Shown: positions 52,350 to 63,614, numbered from the stretch's first letter. The stretch: DNA of 64,000 nt from Omphalotus guepiniiformis (GCA_028554645.1 JAQOOI010000058.1:62001-126000); one strand, 5' to 3'. A program made the numbers and translations. The notes: generated by a model from the letters alone, not told the origin.

Positions 52350-53440
52350 TTTCATCGTACAAGGTATGTTAATCTTCCATCTGTGTCTTCGTTCGTGTGA
52401 CATATAACCAGTGTTTGCACTCAGGACTGTGATTTTCCTGCTACGCTCAATGACCGTAATATCTGCCGCGCTCACTGAAAAGGATCCACTTGATAACGCA
52501 GGGAAAGGAGCCAGCTCGGTTGCTACACGTCCCGATGCAATGCAAAAATCCAGGTTTTTGCTGAAGCAATTCCTGGATTTGCGTGTGTGAGTTCGTAATG
52601 TGTGAGTTCGTATTTAGAAGGTCGCTTGTGTTTTGATGCACTTGATTCAAGTCTCGGTTCTGACAAATTCTCAATAGCTACGTTGCTCCCAGTGGGCCGA
52701 TAGAAGTCGCTGTAATATATCTTAGGGGTGGGCACTCACCACCATTGACGTCTATCCGTAACTCAAATAGCTTGAAAATATGATAGAATTCTAATCTGCA
52801 AGATCAGAACGGAATCATACTGCTTTGAGCGGAAGGTCAAAGACATGCGCTGTTCATTTACCGCTTCCTCGCAAATCCAGTTCAGACCTGGGAACGGTAT
52901 CAAGTTCTGATAGGTTCCGAGTTAGCGGAATCTGCTTCAGTTTCTCATGTAACTCGGCAGCCTTTCTTCTCTCGCTTCCTCTCTCTCTTCAAGTCTTCAG
53001 AGCAAGTGCGAAATTCCACCTGCGCCGCTCGACGTTCTGCTTCTCGAATATTTGCATCAATTCGATGTGCCTCCTCCATGATATAGCAATAGTCACTACC
53101 TGCAACAGTGCATTCGTGAACGACAATGTGTGGTTGCGTGAGTACATAGCTTCTGCATTGTATTGACACAAGATTAAGGTTGGCTTTCCATGTACAGTGA
53201 CACGACAATGACTCAAGCGACCTTCATTTGCATCGTTTGTGGACGGCTTTCAGGCTAATTGGTGTTCATCTGCCGTAGCTTCGTCTATCAAGCCTCCCGG
53301 TGCAAATAGCGGAACCTATCCCCATGCCATCATTCGCCTATAAATTCCAGCTCGAACTTTACTCAGCAGTCTGTATTTGTCAGGACCGCCCAGGGACCGT
53401 GGCGTTACTGCAAACACCTGAGTCAGCTGGAAATCAATGG
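52350..53440. other. Intergenic region with a possible broken ORF
   Basis: About 1.1 kb between VPS71 and the metallo-hydrolase. It contains the possible frameshifted minus-strand coding piece at 52854-53208 and a small tandem duplication of the 14-mer GTGTGAGTTCGTAA/T around 52583-52612. Nothing else is supported. Confidence 0.45.
52854..53208 (-). pseudogene. Possible gene fragment with a one-base frameshift
   Basis: The minus strand reads a charged helical sequence, MEEAHRIDANIREAERRAAQ then SEDLKRERKREKK. At the A-run near 52961-52966 the frame must shift by one base to continue as AAELHEKLKQIPLTRN and RSELDLRGSGK, stopping at 52854-52856. The two halves fit as one coiled-coil-like protein. 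The simplest reading is a single-base insertion (real or a sequencing error), or a chance alignment of two frames. No family is recognised and no clear start was found. Confidence 0.28.
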
Positions 53441-53447
53441 TATAAAA
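53441..53447 (+). promoter_or_regulatory. TATA box of the metallo-beta-lactamase-fold gene
   Basis: TATAAAA at 53441-53447, in GGTATAAAAGAC, is 62-68 bases upstream of the ATG at 53509. This suggests a regulated promoter with a short 5' UTR. Confidence 0.5.
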
Positions 53448-53508
53448 GACTAGCAGTGATCAAGAACTTCTCTCAATTGCAGCTCGTTCTCCTTCTAAAG
53501 GTCAAGTA

Positions 53509-54830
53509 ATGTCATCGTACAAGGACCTAGGCATACCCGAATCAGATGCTACAGTAGACGTCAAGCTGTTTGATCTTGCGGGCCATTTCGAGGAAATGAA
53601 AAGTCCTGCAGGGAGATTTTATCAACCCATACTGCCTGGCAGGGAAAACATGCAATGCACGCTGTTTGCGTTCCTCATCGAACGACCTAGTACGAAGGAG
53701 CGTGTTATGTTTGATCTAGGGCCTAGGAAGGACATGGAAAATGCAGCTCCGATGTTGGCTGCCGCATTCAAGAGTGGAGATTTTAACTTCCGTGTTGAGA
53801 GTGATATTGTCGATCAACTCGAGGAAGCAGGTGTTCCTCTGGAGACCATCAAAAGTGTTATCTGGAGGTACTTCACATTTGGAAGCGTCTGTCATCTGTT
53901 CTATATACTCACACTTCATAATTTGCAGTCATACACATTTTGATCATGTTGGTGAGCGAACACCTGCAACTCTCATGATCACAACGAATGCTTATTCTCC
54001 TCAGGGGATATGTCCAAATGGCCTAGCTCTACAGAGCTTGTCATCAGTGCTGAAACTGAAAAGGCACTTTGGTCAGAAAATCCTGAAAGTACCTTGCTTG
54101 CCAGTGACTTCAGGTGAATAGATCACGTTTAGTCGGAAGCTGCATTGTTAATAAGCCCATTTAGCGGACACAACATTATTGAGATTGCTTTTGAAGATTC
54201 CAAATTAGAAATTGGGGGTTTTAGAGCTGTAGACTACTTTGGCGACGGTAGCTTCTACTTACTGGATGTTCCAGGCGTAAGGATGATTTTCAATTTTCTG
54301 CATGTTTAATGCTGATTGTGGGCCTGCAGCATGCTCTTGGACATACAGCTGGCCTAGCTCGTGTCACCCCGACGACCTTCATTCTCCTCGGAGCGGACAC
54401 TTGCCATCACCCTGGTCTTCTCCGCCCTACTGCTAGTCTCCACCAACATTTTCCTTGCCCTGGCGCACTTGCCCTCGCTGCCTCAAGATCAGTCTCCTCG
54501 AAGCACTTTCCTCCCACCAACAGAGAACCTAAGGAGGGTGAGCTGTTTAATATTCACGCGCGTACGAAGCCCATGTTAGACGTTCCGCCTGCGGGAGTAG
54601 TCGCCTACTTTGCGGATCCCATTCAATCTCGACTCTCTATCCAAAAGTTCACTGTCTTTGACACCAACCCAGACGTGCTTGTGTTGATCGCGCATGATTC
54701 TTCGCTGGATGGGATTGTGGAGATGTATCCAGCTACTCTCAATAGCTGGAAAGAGAAAGGTTGGAAGGAGAAGGGTATGTGGGCATTTCTGGACGAGAAG
54801 AATCGGGCGTTCCGCTTTAGTCCATTATAA
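53509..54830 (+). CDS. Metallo-beta-lactamase-fold hydrolase
   Basis: A zinc hydrolase of the lactonase/glyoxalase-II superfamily; the substrate is unknown. Start ATG 53509 gives MSSYKDLGIPESDATVDVKL. The N-terminal strand region reads TLFAFLIERPSTKERVMFDLG. The metal site is SHTHFDHVGD (H-x-H-x-D-H), assembled across two introns near 53930-54010. Further ligands lie in VPGHALGHTAG (about 54270-54355) and in the GADTCHH motif (about 54392-54412). The C-terminus is FTVFDTNPDVLVLIAHDSSL ending AFRFSPL, TAA at 54828-54830. Fungal proteins of this layout are often annotated as lactonase-like, but that is only fold-level inference. All metal ligands look intact. Confidence 0.86.
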
Positions 54831-55244
54831 ACAGACGTCATATATCTGGTCTATACATATATACGAGTGTTGATGTTTTTGTACCACCACATTCATATGT
54901 ACATTGAATAATTTCATGATTCTTTACAACTGTTATCAAAGACCTTGACAGTACGTCACAACTATATAATACAACTATAAATGGTATATGTAGAGGAAAA
55001 ATTCTGACAATGTTCAGCTTCTTGTTGGTCTTGTCCTTTCTTCTCATTAACATGACTACTCATTTTTGATTTTTTTATGAGAAATTGTCTACTGCAAGTT
55101 AAGCTGTTCTGTATTCTTGTCAAACACATCTGCGAATTCATGTCTCTTTGAAAATAACTGTGACATTCTCAACCGCGTTTGCCAGAGTAAATATATCATG
55201 TTTACCATTAGTCTTCTGTACAGATAAGTCAACAAATTGCTATT
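54831..55244. other. Convergent AT-rich intergenic region
   Basis: About 410 bases between the stop codons of the hydrolase and the secreted protein gene. Strongly AT-rich; expected to contain both 3' UTRs. No feature seen. Confidence 0.5.
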
Positions 55245-56394
55245 TTACGAAGAAGCCATAACTCCAGCAGATATACCCGCAGAACTACCTTGTAAACCTG
55301 AAGTCTTGGCGACAGTATCAACACCCAATCTGGCAGTTTCACCAATCTGACCATTGGAAACGCTAGCCAAAGCAGCCGCAGAACCAACTGCGTTGACATT
55401 GGCCAAAGTAGCCGGAAAAATGCTTACGCCGGCATTAGCCATCGCAGTCGGGGGCGCGTTAACGTTGATATTAGAGACAAATTCGTTGCCGGTTTGAACG
55501 CTGGGGAGGTTCACATTAGTCAAAACAGCCGGGGAAGCAGGATCGTTGCCATTAGCCATAGCAGCCGAGGGAGTAGCACCAATCAGACCATTGGGGTTAA
55601 CTTGAGCAGCCAAATCTGGGGAAGAACTGCCAAGCGAAGCATTGAGAACCTTATCTCCGGCCGAAGTAGTAGACGAGTCCTTAGTACCAGCGATCGCAGC
55701 AGGCATTGTAGCAGGGGTTTGACCTTGAACTTGAGGGGTTTGGACTTGAACTTGAGCTACGGCAAGACTGCCGGAGCTCTGATCATTAGATCCAGCGACC
55801 TGAGCAGTGGTGGAGGATGAGGAAGAGGGATTTCCAGCCGCAGAAGCCATAACAGCGCCACCAATTCGAACGCCGGACCCTTCACCTTGATTAACATCAC
55901 TAAGACCTTCGACCTGAGCAGCGGAAGTTGACGCGATCTGAGCGGCGGGAGAGTTGATTACAGAAGCGGTAGCAGCACCAACAACGGCATTTTGAGAAGG
56001 AGGAACATCCGCGCTTGGAGAATCAACAACTTGAACTTGAGCAGCGGGTTTTGCGTTGCCAACGGTTTCCAATAGAGGAGAAACCTGAGTAACATTGACA
56101 TCGGCGGAGGCTGCGACATCCCGAGCATAATTCGAACGGAGAGTGACAGTCTTAAGACTGCCACCACACTGGGAATCCAGGTCAAGCAGGGAATCCACTG
56201 CTTGCACACAATCAAATCGAGGGAGGGAAGAAAGTGCTCCAGACGTCTTGTAAAAGATCAAGTAAGCAAGGCGAAACCGAAGCTCAATGGGCGATACTGA
56301 CCATTCCAGTTTGAGGCTGCTGCAAGATGGGACCAGCGATGACACTGACACCAGCGAGCAATACGATGGGCAAAGACTTGTTGATAGAAGGCAT
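55245..56394 (-). CDS. Secreted low-complexity repeat protein
   Basis: Two exons (56394-56302 and 56246-55245) join in phase to 364 residues. The N-terminus is a signal peptide (MPSINKSLPIVLLAGVSVIAG). A short region with the only two cysteines (FDCVQAVDSL...DSQCGG) follows. The remaining ~270 residues are dominated by Ala, Val, Ser, Asn, Gln and Gly with degenerate repeats, such as AQVQV, AQVEG, AQVAG, and LTNVNLPS, LANVNAVG. No catalytic domain, TM helix or GPI signal is obvious. It is likely a cell-wall or matrix-associated secreted protein, but nothing names it. A TATATAA box (56521-56527) precedes it, consistent with strong or regulated expression. Confidence 0.82.
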
Positions 56395-56878
56395 GATAAG
56401 TGTGTTAAACGAATGTAGCTTAGAAGTGAGCGAGCTTCGCTGATAGTAGAGCGTGCTGAGAAAGTAGAGATGATGTGCGAGAAAGAGAGGGAATGAAGAA
56501 TATGAGCGGAGGGACCCTCCTTATATATGTTTTCGAGGCCCCTTCATTGCCCCTTCTTGCAGCGCGGGTCAAATGCGGTCAATCTCGGCGCTAATGACGA
56601 CAAAAGAGCGCGATGACGTTTTTCGAGAGCTTACATAAGGGTCGCTACAGTCGCAATGGCAATTCTGATTTCCATTCAATCAGTACGAAGCTGTTGAAAA
56701 TGAACCTTGCTGATTCTTCAATGATGATAGGTATTGTTTGTAGAGTGCCCACAATGTTAGATACAGACATCTCAGCAACAACGAGCGGTAATTTACAATT
56801 AACGATACAGACACGAACTGGAAACGGTTAATATTTAATTCCTGTTTTGACATTCGCAGTCCCACAAGTGCTGCTCAT
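56395..56878. promoter_or_regulatory. Promoter of the secreted repeat protein with TATA box
   Basis: On the minus strand TATATAA lies at 56521-56527, about 127 bases upstream of ATG 56394. The intervening leader is purine/pyrimidine-biased (GAGAAAG-rich on the plus strand). The rest up to 56878 holds the 3' region of the siderophore synthetase gene. Confidence 0.45.
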
Positions 56879-59055
56879 TCATTCGGTGGGGTCTACACCT
56901 CGGTACTGAATGAGATTTGGGAAAGGCGAATACACCATCTGAACCACAAATAAGTAACATCTCAAAACATTGAACCAACGGTATACTCACATCCCGATAG
57001 TAGTCTTGAAGCCGCATTCTCATCAAACATTTTCCAGACACAAATGTGGCATCAGGACTTAACCATGCTTTGAATAACCCATGGTCAGACGGAATGATAC
57101 CCGTCAAATGTCGCCTCAACATCTCCCAACCTATACCATTATAATGGAATCCCAGGAGACGGATCAGGCGTTGCAGGTGGTTATGAATCAGAGTGTGATA
57201 AAACTTGGGATAAGCTTCTTCAGCTGTCTTCGTCACGACACAGTGCCCATCCAAAAATTCAAAATCTATGCCGGTAGATTTTTCCAAGCTTGGCGGATGA
57301 ATACGAAGTCCACCCAGGTCTCGAACAACAAAACCCAGCAATTGCCCCTTTGCGATGTCAAATCGCGCAAGAACATTCTGTGCGTGTGCTTCAAATGCGA
57401 CACCATTATGCAGCAAGGGAGGTACAAAGGCCTCAACCGCCAGCTGAATATAGCTGTAATCGCACGCGAGTCAGCAGCTTACAGGCAGACTACGACCAAG
57501 GCTCACCGGTCCAGGAATGCGACCTTTTTTTCCGTAGTATCCAATCGAAAAACATGCTCGACAACAGACAATCCAGTAGGAATGCCATCATGCCCAGACT
57601 CAAGCAACGCCGCGCAAACTATAACATTCTCTCCGCATTTAGGTTTGTAGCACTCTCTGAGAATCGCCGTGAAGTGCTTCGCAAGATCAGGGTCCTTTTC
57701 ATGAGACACCGCACTGGCAGGTTCTCGTTCGACTGTTAAGATTTCTGGGTTGATCGATAGTTTGGGAACGACGATTCTAGAAAATCGCGGTCCAAAATTA
57801 GCTGTGTAGTGGGAGATTGTCCTTAACGAGGAAGATATCTTGACTCCGACCGCAAGCTTCAGCGCCATCCCGGGTAACGTGGGTACCACAACAGTCCTGC
57901 AGCTCGCTTTAGAACTATCTTCATTCGCTTGAATGGTAGATGATCACCTAACACTAGACTGAGCAGCAGCCTTGAAACTGATTTTCGGATGCAGAGCCTC
58001 TACATAGGGAAATTTCGCGAGAATTACATCAAGTTGGAGCTCGTGTACCGGCATGATGACGGAGGAATCATTTAATGGCAAAGACTGCCCGGCAGAATGA
58101 GCGATTGAGTAAGCTAGCTCTCCCATAACGACGTCAAACGCCCCGAGCAGATCCAGATTGATTCGTGGCACGCGGACGAAACGTATCGTAGGTTCGTACC
58201 AGTTGTAAGAGGGGATATCAGAGGGCGACGCCCGCGCACGATGCATCTTAAGGTGTGTTAGTATTTTCATTGATCAACATGGAAATGTTTCTAACTGGGT
58301 GAGTCGGATGTCCCTCCACGAGACTTTGCTCCCACTTGATGGATGGATATGATAACAAAGGACATGCCGGAGGATTCTCATAAGCAACCTCTATATGATT
58401 GCAATCGTGAGCACACTTGGGAGCAAGTAGAACAGATTCTCTTACTCTGCCAGTGAACGGAACTTGAGAGCTCGTTTTCGATGGAAACGGAGATTTGATC
58501 TTGAATGACTAGCTCCTTCACGAATTTCCTCCAAATTTGAATGGGAGAGTCAACGCTCTTGAGTTTTAAGTCTTGACCCAGTGTCCACGGAGGAAGCTTT
58601 AGTGTAGAAATGACGATACTTTCAAAGCCATCAAGTTCGGCCTAAGAACGCTTGAATATATATAAATGTGGAACGTGCTCGCAGTTACGCACAGGTTCAG
58701 AAGTATCTGCAACATTCCTGAGGACTTCGTATACTTGAGGAAGCATATCGAGAGGGTCGACAAGGGTCACATAAGATCCATGCTTAATGTGCTGTGCTTG
58801 AAGGATCGGCGGGTGATGAAGAGGTACGATCGCTAGTATATCGTCAGCCTGAAGGGCTCGAGTGATGTCCGGATGCTCCGAGATGAGACATCTCGAAAGT
58901 ATAATTAAAAGCCCTGCAGCAGGACTTGATTGACCAATTGGGAGGTAGAGGGCCCGAAGAAGAGATTCAGTTACAAGGCAGGAAAGAAGACGAGAAGAGA
59001 CGGCAAATTCGGCGCGTTCAGCAGGCTGAAGGAGGTTGAAATTTGTAGAGGGCAT
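56879..59055 (-). CDS. NRPS-independent siderophore synthetase (IucA/IucC family)
   Basis: ATP-dependent ligase that joins carboxylates (usually citrate-like) to amines or alcohols to build siderophores. Seven exons from ATG 59055 give 617 residues plus stop in my model (58693-59055, 58446-58641, 58296-58390, 57960-58246, 57507-57896, 56991-57453, 56879-56938). Diagnostic motifs: EGHPTHPMHRAR (the GHPxHP adenylation motif, about 58240-58316), AVGVKISSSLRTIS, AFEAHAQNVLARFD, and GFVVRDLGGLRIHP. The FhuF-like C-terminal part has LGFHYNGIGWEM, FVSGKCLMRMRLQDYYRD and the PFPNLI ending. Length and motif order match the family. The intron between exons 4 and 5 (57897-57959) is the least certain. 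No siderophore transporter or N-hydroxylase gene is adjacent. The upstream region has an iron-type GATA site. Confidence 0.9.
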
Positions 59056-59493
59056 TGCGGAAATACATTTACGACACACGTCGTTCAGTCCTTTTTGTAC
59101 CCCCGGCTTGGCGACCAATTAACAGAAACAGTCGGCTGCAGGTGGCAAGGAAAAGGAAAATATGTCTAAAAATGGCGTCAGATATATAGGACGATCCTCA
59201 TCACTCAATTATGACAATCTGACTTACTTGACCAAGTTCACTTCGATGCCAGACAAAACTCGTCACTTGCATCATTTTGTACAAGCCCTCTGCTGATATA
59301 TTTCCTAATCGAAAAGATCAACACATGCGCAGCCAAACTAGTTACCTTCTTAGTGAATGACTAGGCACATTTTCACTGAAAAACTCGGATGCGAAAAAAA
59401 GATTGAGCTGGGTTTTCTAACATGACACTGGAGTTACGGCAAATCGATGGGTAAAGACCAGATTTACCCGAATCTTTTATCCCCGAATTCTTT

Positions 59494-59502
59494 ATCAGAT
59501 AA
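59494..59502 (+). promoter_or_regulatory. Iron-type GATA site ATCAGATAA
   Basis: ATCAGATAA at 59494-59502 is an exact match to the ATCWGATAA consensus of fungal iron-responsive GATA repressors (Urbs1, SREA, Fep1 family). It lies about 440 bases upstream of the siderophore synthetase ATG. The match is direct; regulation by iron is inferred. Confidence 0.5.
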
Positions 59503-59715
59503 GCGGAGATCAAAGTACACAGGGCACGTGCGTGACTTCACCGCTCTGAGTTCGCTCACCCCTACGGTCTTGGGCCTAGGCAGCCACGGTCTAATTTCGT
59601 TGCATGCGCGTAAGGATTGTAACTTTGGATAAAAATGATTCTTTTTACCCTCACCCTTCGTCCAAGAAATGAACTATATGCAAGACATGGGCACGATGTG
59701 CGTCTCTGGCTTGTT

Positions 59716-59749
59716 GATATGATAAGATAAACGAAGATAAACGAAGATA
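59716..59749 (+). promoter_or_regulatory. Cluster of five GATA motifs
   Basis: GATA cores start at 59716, 59721, 59726, 59736 and 59746, including two tandem 10-base units GATAAACGAA. The cluster lies 87-120 bases upstream of the C2-protein ATG and about 660 bases upstream of the siderophore synthetase ATG. Confidence 0.45.
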
Positions 59750-59835
59750 ATCACACCCGTGAGATTGCCCCTGCGCATTGGACTCGGAGGCTATACATCG
59801 TAGCTTGTCTCACTACACCTCTGTCACAATATCCC

Positions 59836-61716
59836 ATGCCAAACGAAGAAGAAATAGGAACCTTGATTGTGGTGGTTCTCAAGGCCAGAAATCTCAATGA
59901 CAAACATTTCTATAAACAAGATGCGTACGCTCAGCTCACTTTCAACGGTATGTGAGTTCCATCATCTACTTTTAGAAGCATCTCAACGATGTGTAGGCGT
60001 CTCCAAAAGAACCCGAGTAGAGGTAAAGGGCGGCCAACATCCTGTGTGGGACGAAGAGATTCGATTTCCGGTGATGAAGAGTACTTCGTCAAAATACAGG
60101 CAGCTGGAAGCATCTTGTTGGGCAAAAGAGCATAAAGATGACACATTGTTGGGTGAAGCCAAACTTGATGTGACACAGACTATAAATTCGGGCGAGTTCG
60201 ACGGTGGGTTAGAATTATCTTTAGTCTCTACAGGCATTTGACTAGTTTTTCAGAATGGGTTCCTCTGGAAGTAAACAATGTCTCTCGAGGCGAAATCTAC
60301 CTGGAAATAACTTACTACAGCAACGGTCCGGCTCCTGTCAATTTGGCAGCGCCGACAAACCTGTCCAGAAGGCCGTCGAAACTTAGTCCAGCGGACAGAT
60401 TATCTCGACCTCCGGTCACCCCGCCCAAGTCATATGCCAATCTTGAGCCTACCCAGCTGCCTTTTAAAAATGCCTCTGCGCTTGCGCTGCCGAATCCAAT
60501 TGAAAGATTGTCTCGGCCTCCGGTCACCCCGCCCAAGTCGTATGCCAATCTTGAGCCCAGTCAGCAAGGTTCTCGTACGCCTCCTAAAGTTCCATCCGCG
60601 CTGCCTGAGAGCTTGGCACCTGCTGTTCCAAGTACACTGAGACCCGGTCCAGCACGAGTCGTTTCCTCTCAGCAGATTCCTTCCGCGTCTGCACAACCGT
60701 CCCGACTTCCTAAGGAGGTTCCCTCTATTCTCAGACCAGGAAATCCCCAATCAGATCATACACATCATCATGCTCGCACTCATTCAGCATCCTCATCCAC
60801 ATCCCCAACCCCGTACTTTGGCTATGATGCTGCACCACAGGGGCAAACTTTGTACAATCCAATTCCTGTTCAATCGATCTCAAATCCCACAAACTCTCAT
60901 TCTCGCAGTTCATCTTCTCCCGCTCTACCCCCAGCCGGTTACCGTCCAGCACCCGTCCAAGGACCATATAGCGGTGGATCTACTCCTCCCGCAAATTCAG
61001 GGTATCATCAGGTACCCACTTATGCACCCACAAACTCATCGGTACCAGATGAAGAAGTCAACCTTTCGTTCCCGGTGCCCAGTGTATCCAGTGGTCCCCC
61101 TTGCCCAGCGGCTGCTCCCTCTAGCCTCAATTCTAGCTATTACGCTCAACCCTACCCTCCAGAGGCTATTTCCACCAATTCACGAAATGCATCATATCCT
61201 CCTCAGCAACCACTCGACTTCTCCGATTCCAGTACTGACCTACCTGACCCTTACTTGATGGCCCGGTACCGAACACCGCTTCCTCTCCCTCAAACAGAAC
61301 TTACATCTGCCCCTCATCCCCAGCCTCCTTCTGTCTCTGGCTACTACAGAACGCCGAGCCCAGAACTTCCCCCGCTTCCTGTACCGCAGGTAGCTAACCA
61401 ACCCGCTCGCTCTCATACACCACTTGATGAGTCTCGACTTAGAGTCTTGCGGCAGGCCGAAGAAGAAGCTGCACGCAGGAAAGCGCAAGAGGAGCAGGAT
61501 TTAGACTTAGCTAGACAGTTGGATCAAGAATTTGAAAAGGAGAACGCTCTCCCCCTTCACGAAATAAACCCTCCTGCTCCCCCGCCGAAGTCTGTGTCAT
61601 CACCGCCTCACCCACGAGTTGCGGAAATTGATGCAGCAGCCCAAAGACGGGCGCAGGAGGAGAAAGATTTGGAGCTTGCAAGGCAGTTGGATCTAGAGCT
61701 TAATTTGAATGCCTAG
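59836..61716 (+). CDS. C2-domain protein, Inn1/Fic1-like (cytokinesis)
   Basis: An N-terminal C2 domain (GTLIVVVLKARNLNDKHFYK, QDAYAQLTFN, VWDEEIRFPV, LLGEAKLDVT, EWVPLEV, GEIYLEITYY) built from three exons. It is followed by a ~450-residue Pro/Ser-rich tail with many PxxP motifs. This architecture matches budding-yeast Inn1 and fission-yeast Fic1, which couple the contractile ring to septum formation by binding SH3 proteins. Within the tail, RLSRPPVTPPKSYANLEP occurs twice, 108 bases apart (from 60397 and 60505). The C-terminus has two copies of a charged helix with QEE(Q/K)DLxLARQLD. ATG 59836; TAG 61714-61716. Assignment to Inn1/Fic1 rests on architecture, so the exact orthology is inferred. 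Confidence 0.85.
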
Positions 61717-61956
61717 TGCTGTGAGAAAAGTATCGACCGTTAAGACATGTGCATAGATCTAAGAACGAATATTTTATTTATTGTATACTCTACACCGGAC
61801 TCTATACCATATAGCAATTCTATGCTTACATCGTGTGCCTCAGTTCATGAAGGGTAAGGATAAAATACAATTTATGCTGTATGTAAAAGTTGAATTCAGG
61901 GAATCTAATTAGCCATCAGAGTTGAATCATAAATGAATAGTTCTTGCAATTATCAG

Positions 61957-62993
61957 CTATACGGCCGGTCTCATGTCATGACGCCTTTCACTTCTCATAT
62001 TCACCATCTTCAACTCGCCCTTGTGTACACCTTTCGATTGCCTGAGATCGTACCAGAACGTGAGTACGTAAAAGGAGAATCCGAACGCGATCGTCCACTC
62101 CAAAATGGCTCCAAGTCTAGTATGAGATCTTTCATAGCATCACGAGCAAGTACCTTTTACTGACCTCCAACATCGGTAGCTTTCCAGAGAGCAATCGCGA
62201 AGGCAATAGCAAGTAGAATGAGAATGCCTGCTATTATAGCCTTCATCCAGTAGCCAGTCTTCAAAGTATGGACGTCCCCAAAATCTTTGCTGATCCAGCG
62301 AAACTTGTACGGAAACACGAATGAGTGTACGGTCAACATTTTGGTGAGACTACCCACTTCGACAATTGAAAATATGGCGCTGAGAGCCACACCCAACATG
62401 AATACTAATAAAAATACACGATGCAGAGTTGGGTGACGCTTCGTATCGAACACAGACAGAAGTATGAGGCCGCAACCACCAATGAAGGCGCCAAGAACAG
62501 CTAATGTGCCCAGCACATGTTCTCGCTTGCGCATGTTGGGCATGAGGCTGTTACAACCAAAGGCCAAACACCCGTTAGAAGATGTGCAGCCCAGAAGACA
62601 TCAACGTACCGTCCTGAATGCCTCAAATACCTTTCAATGGCAAGTGACAGAAAGAAGGACACAGCAGTGATCGAAGAACCAGTGACAAAGAGTGGCTTCA
62701 GTATATCTGCTCCTACATCAGATATGTATGCAATGCTTCCATCCATCGATACTAAGTAGAACGGGCAAGTCAGTGATTACGGTGAAGGACTTGAACACGG
62801 TTCATCACCATAATGTGGTCTTCCAGTTGCAAGCCAGGTGATTAGCATAGCCCATAGCGTTCCTACACGACTCCAAGTCAGTTCTTCCTTCCTTAAGATG
62901 GAAGAGACAAAAGTCACCAAACCAAATGAAAGCACCAACGATTGGAATCCAAACGTATGCCCAATGGTGACGCTGATGCGAAAAGATGGCCAT
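61957..62993 (-). CDS. Frag1/DRAM/Sfk1-family multi-pass membrane protein
   Basis: Membrane protein of the family containing yeast Sfk1, animal DRAM and PGAP2/FRAG1, linked to phosphoinositide organisation, autophagy or GPI remodelling. ATG 62993 gives MAIFSHQRHHWAYVWIPIVGAF. After a 55-nt intron come LWAMLITWLATGRPHY, then SMDGSIAYISDVGADILKPL (the family's conserved ISDxGA segment) and FVTGSSITAVSFFLSL. Later helices are GTLAVLGAFIGGCGLILLSVF, VFLLVFMLGVALSAIFSIVE, MKAIIAGILILLAIAFAIAL and AILEWTIAFGFSFYVLTFWYDL. The frame continues past a stop-like reading at 62157 by an intron (about 62104-62159), ending in a basic tail, TAG 61957-61959. About six helices. Which subfamily it belongs to cannot be settled here. 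Confidence 0.85.
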
Positions 62994-63614
62994 GGGATTC
63001 CTGAAGGACTGGGTGGTGGATGCTAATAGGTATGTCAGGCGTTGCTGCAAGCTGGAGCTTCATACTAATAGACTGCAACGAAAATTTCATGACGTCACCG
63101 ATTAAGACCGAGATACAAGGGTGGAGAACATGCGCCGCCGGGAACCTCGAATGCTCGGCTTGTTTACAATTACCCGGTTTTTGAGCTGAGGAATGAAGTC
63201 ACCTGGCTGTAAGACTGGGGGAGACGGATTTGTAGAGGCTTTGAATATCACGGTACCTTCCTGCGTATTAGAAAAGTTAATACAATATCAAGAGGTGAAT
63301 GACACTGTCACTCGGTCTTCCATCGGTGGTAAAAGATGTCAGAGGGCTGTGGGGCTTACTGTGCAGCAGCAGTGCTGACTACGAAATGACTAAGTGACAT
63401 GAGAAAATCCAACGAATGGTCACTAATACATCTGGGAAATATGTGGGTACTGTGTAGTAGCGGCGATGACATTCAGGCACCTAGACAAAATCTGAAGAGA
63501 CTAAAAAAACAGGGGACGAGGGAAAAAGTACAAGATCATAAGGGGAATCGGTAACATTGCGAGTCGAAGGACAGATAAAGTTTAGAGACAATAAAAAATC
63601 GTCCATGTAAAGTC
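62994..63614. other. Intergenic, no gene seen
   Basis: About 620 bases between the membrane protein start and the stop of the DsbA-like gene, both on the minus strand. No recognisable coding exon. It contains the promoter of the membrane protein and the 3' UTR of the DsbA-like gene. Confidence 0.5.

Larger units (their letters stand above)
59056..59835. promoter_or_regulatory. Divergent upstream region of the siderophore synthetase and C2 genes
   Basis: 780 bases between the two start codons (59055 minus, 59836 plus). Besides the GATA elements listed separately it contains a CACGTG at 59525-59530. No gene is supported inside it. Confidence 0.5.
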
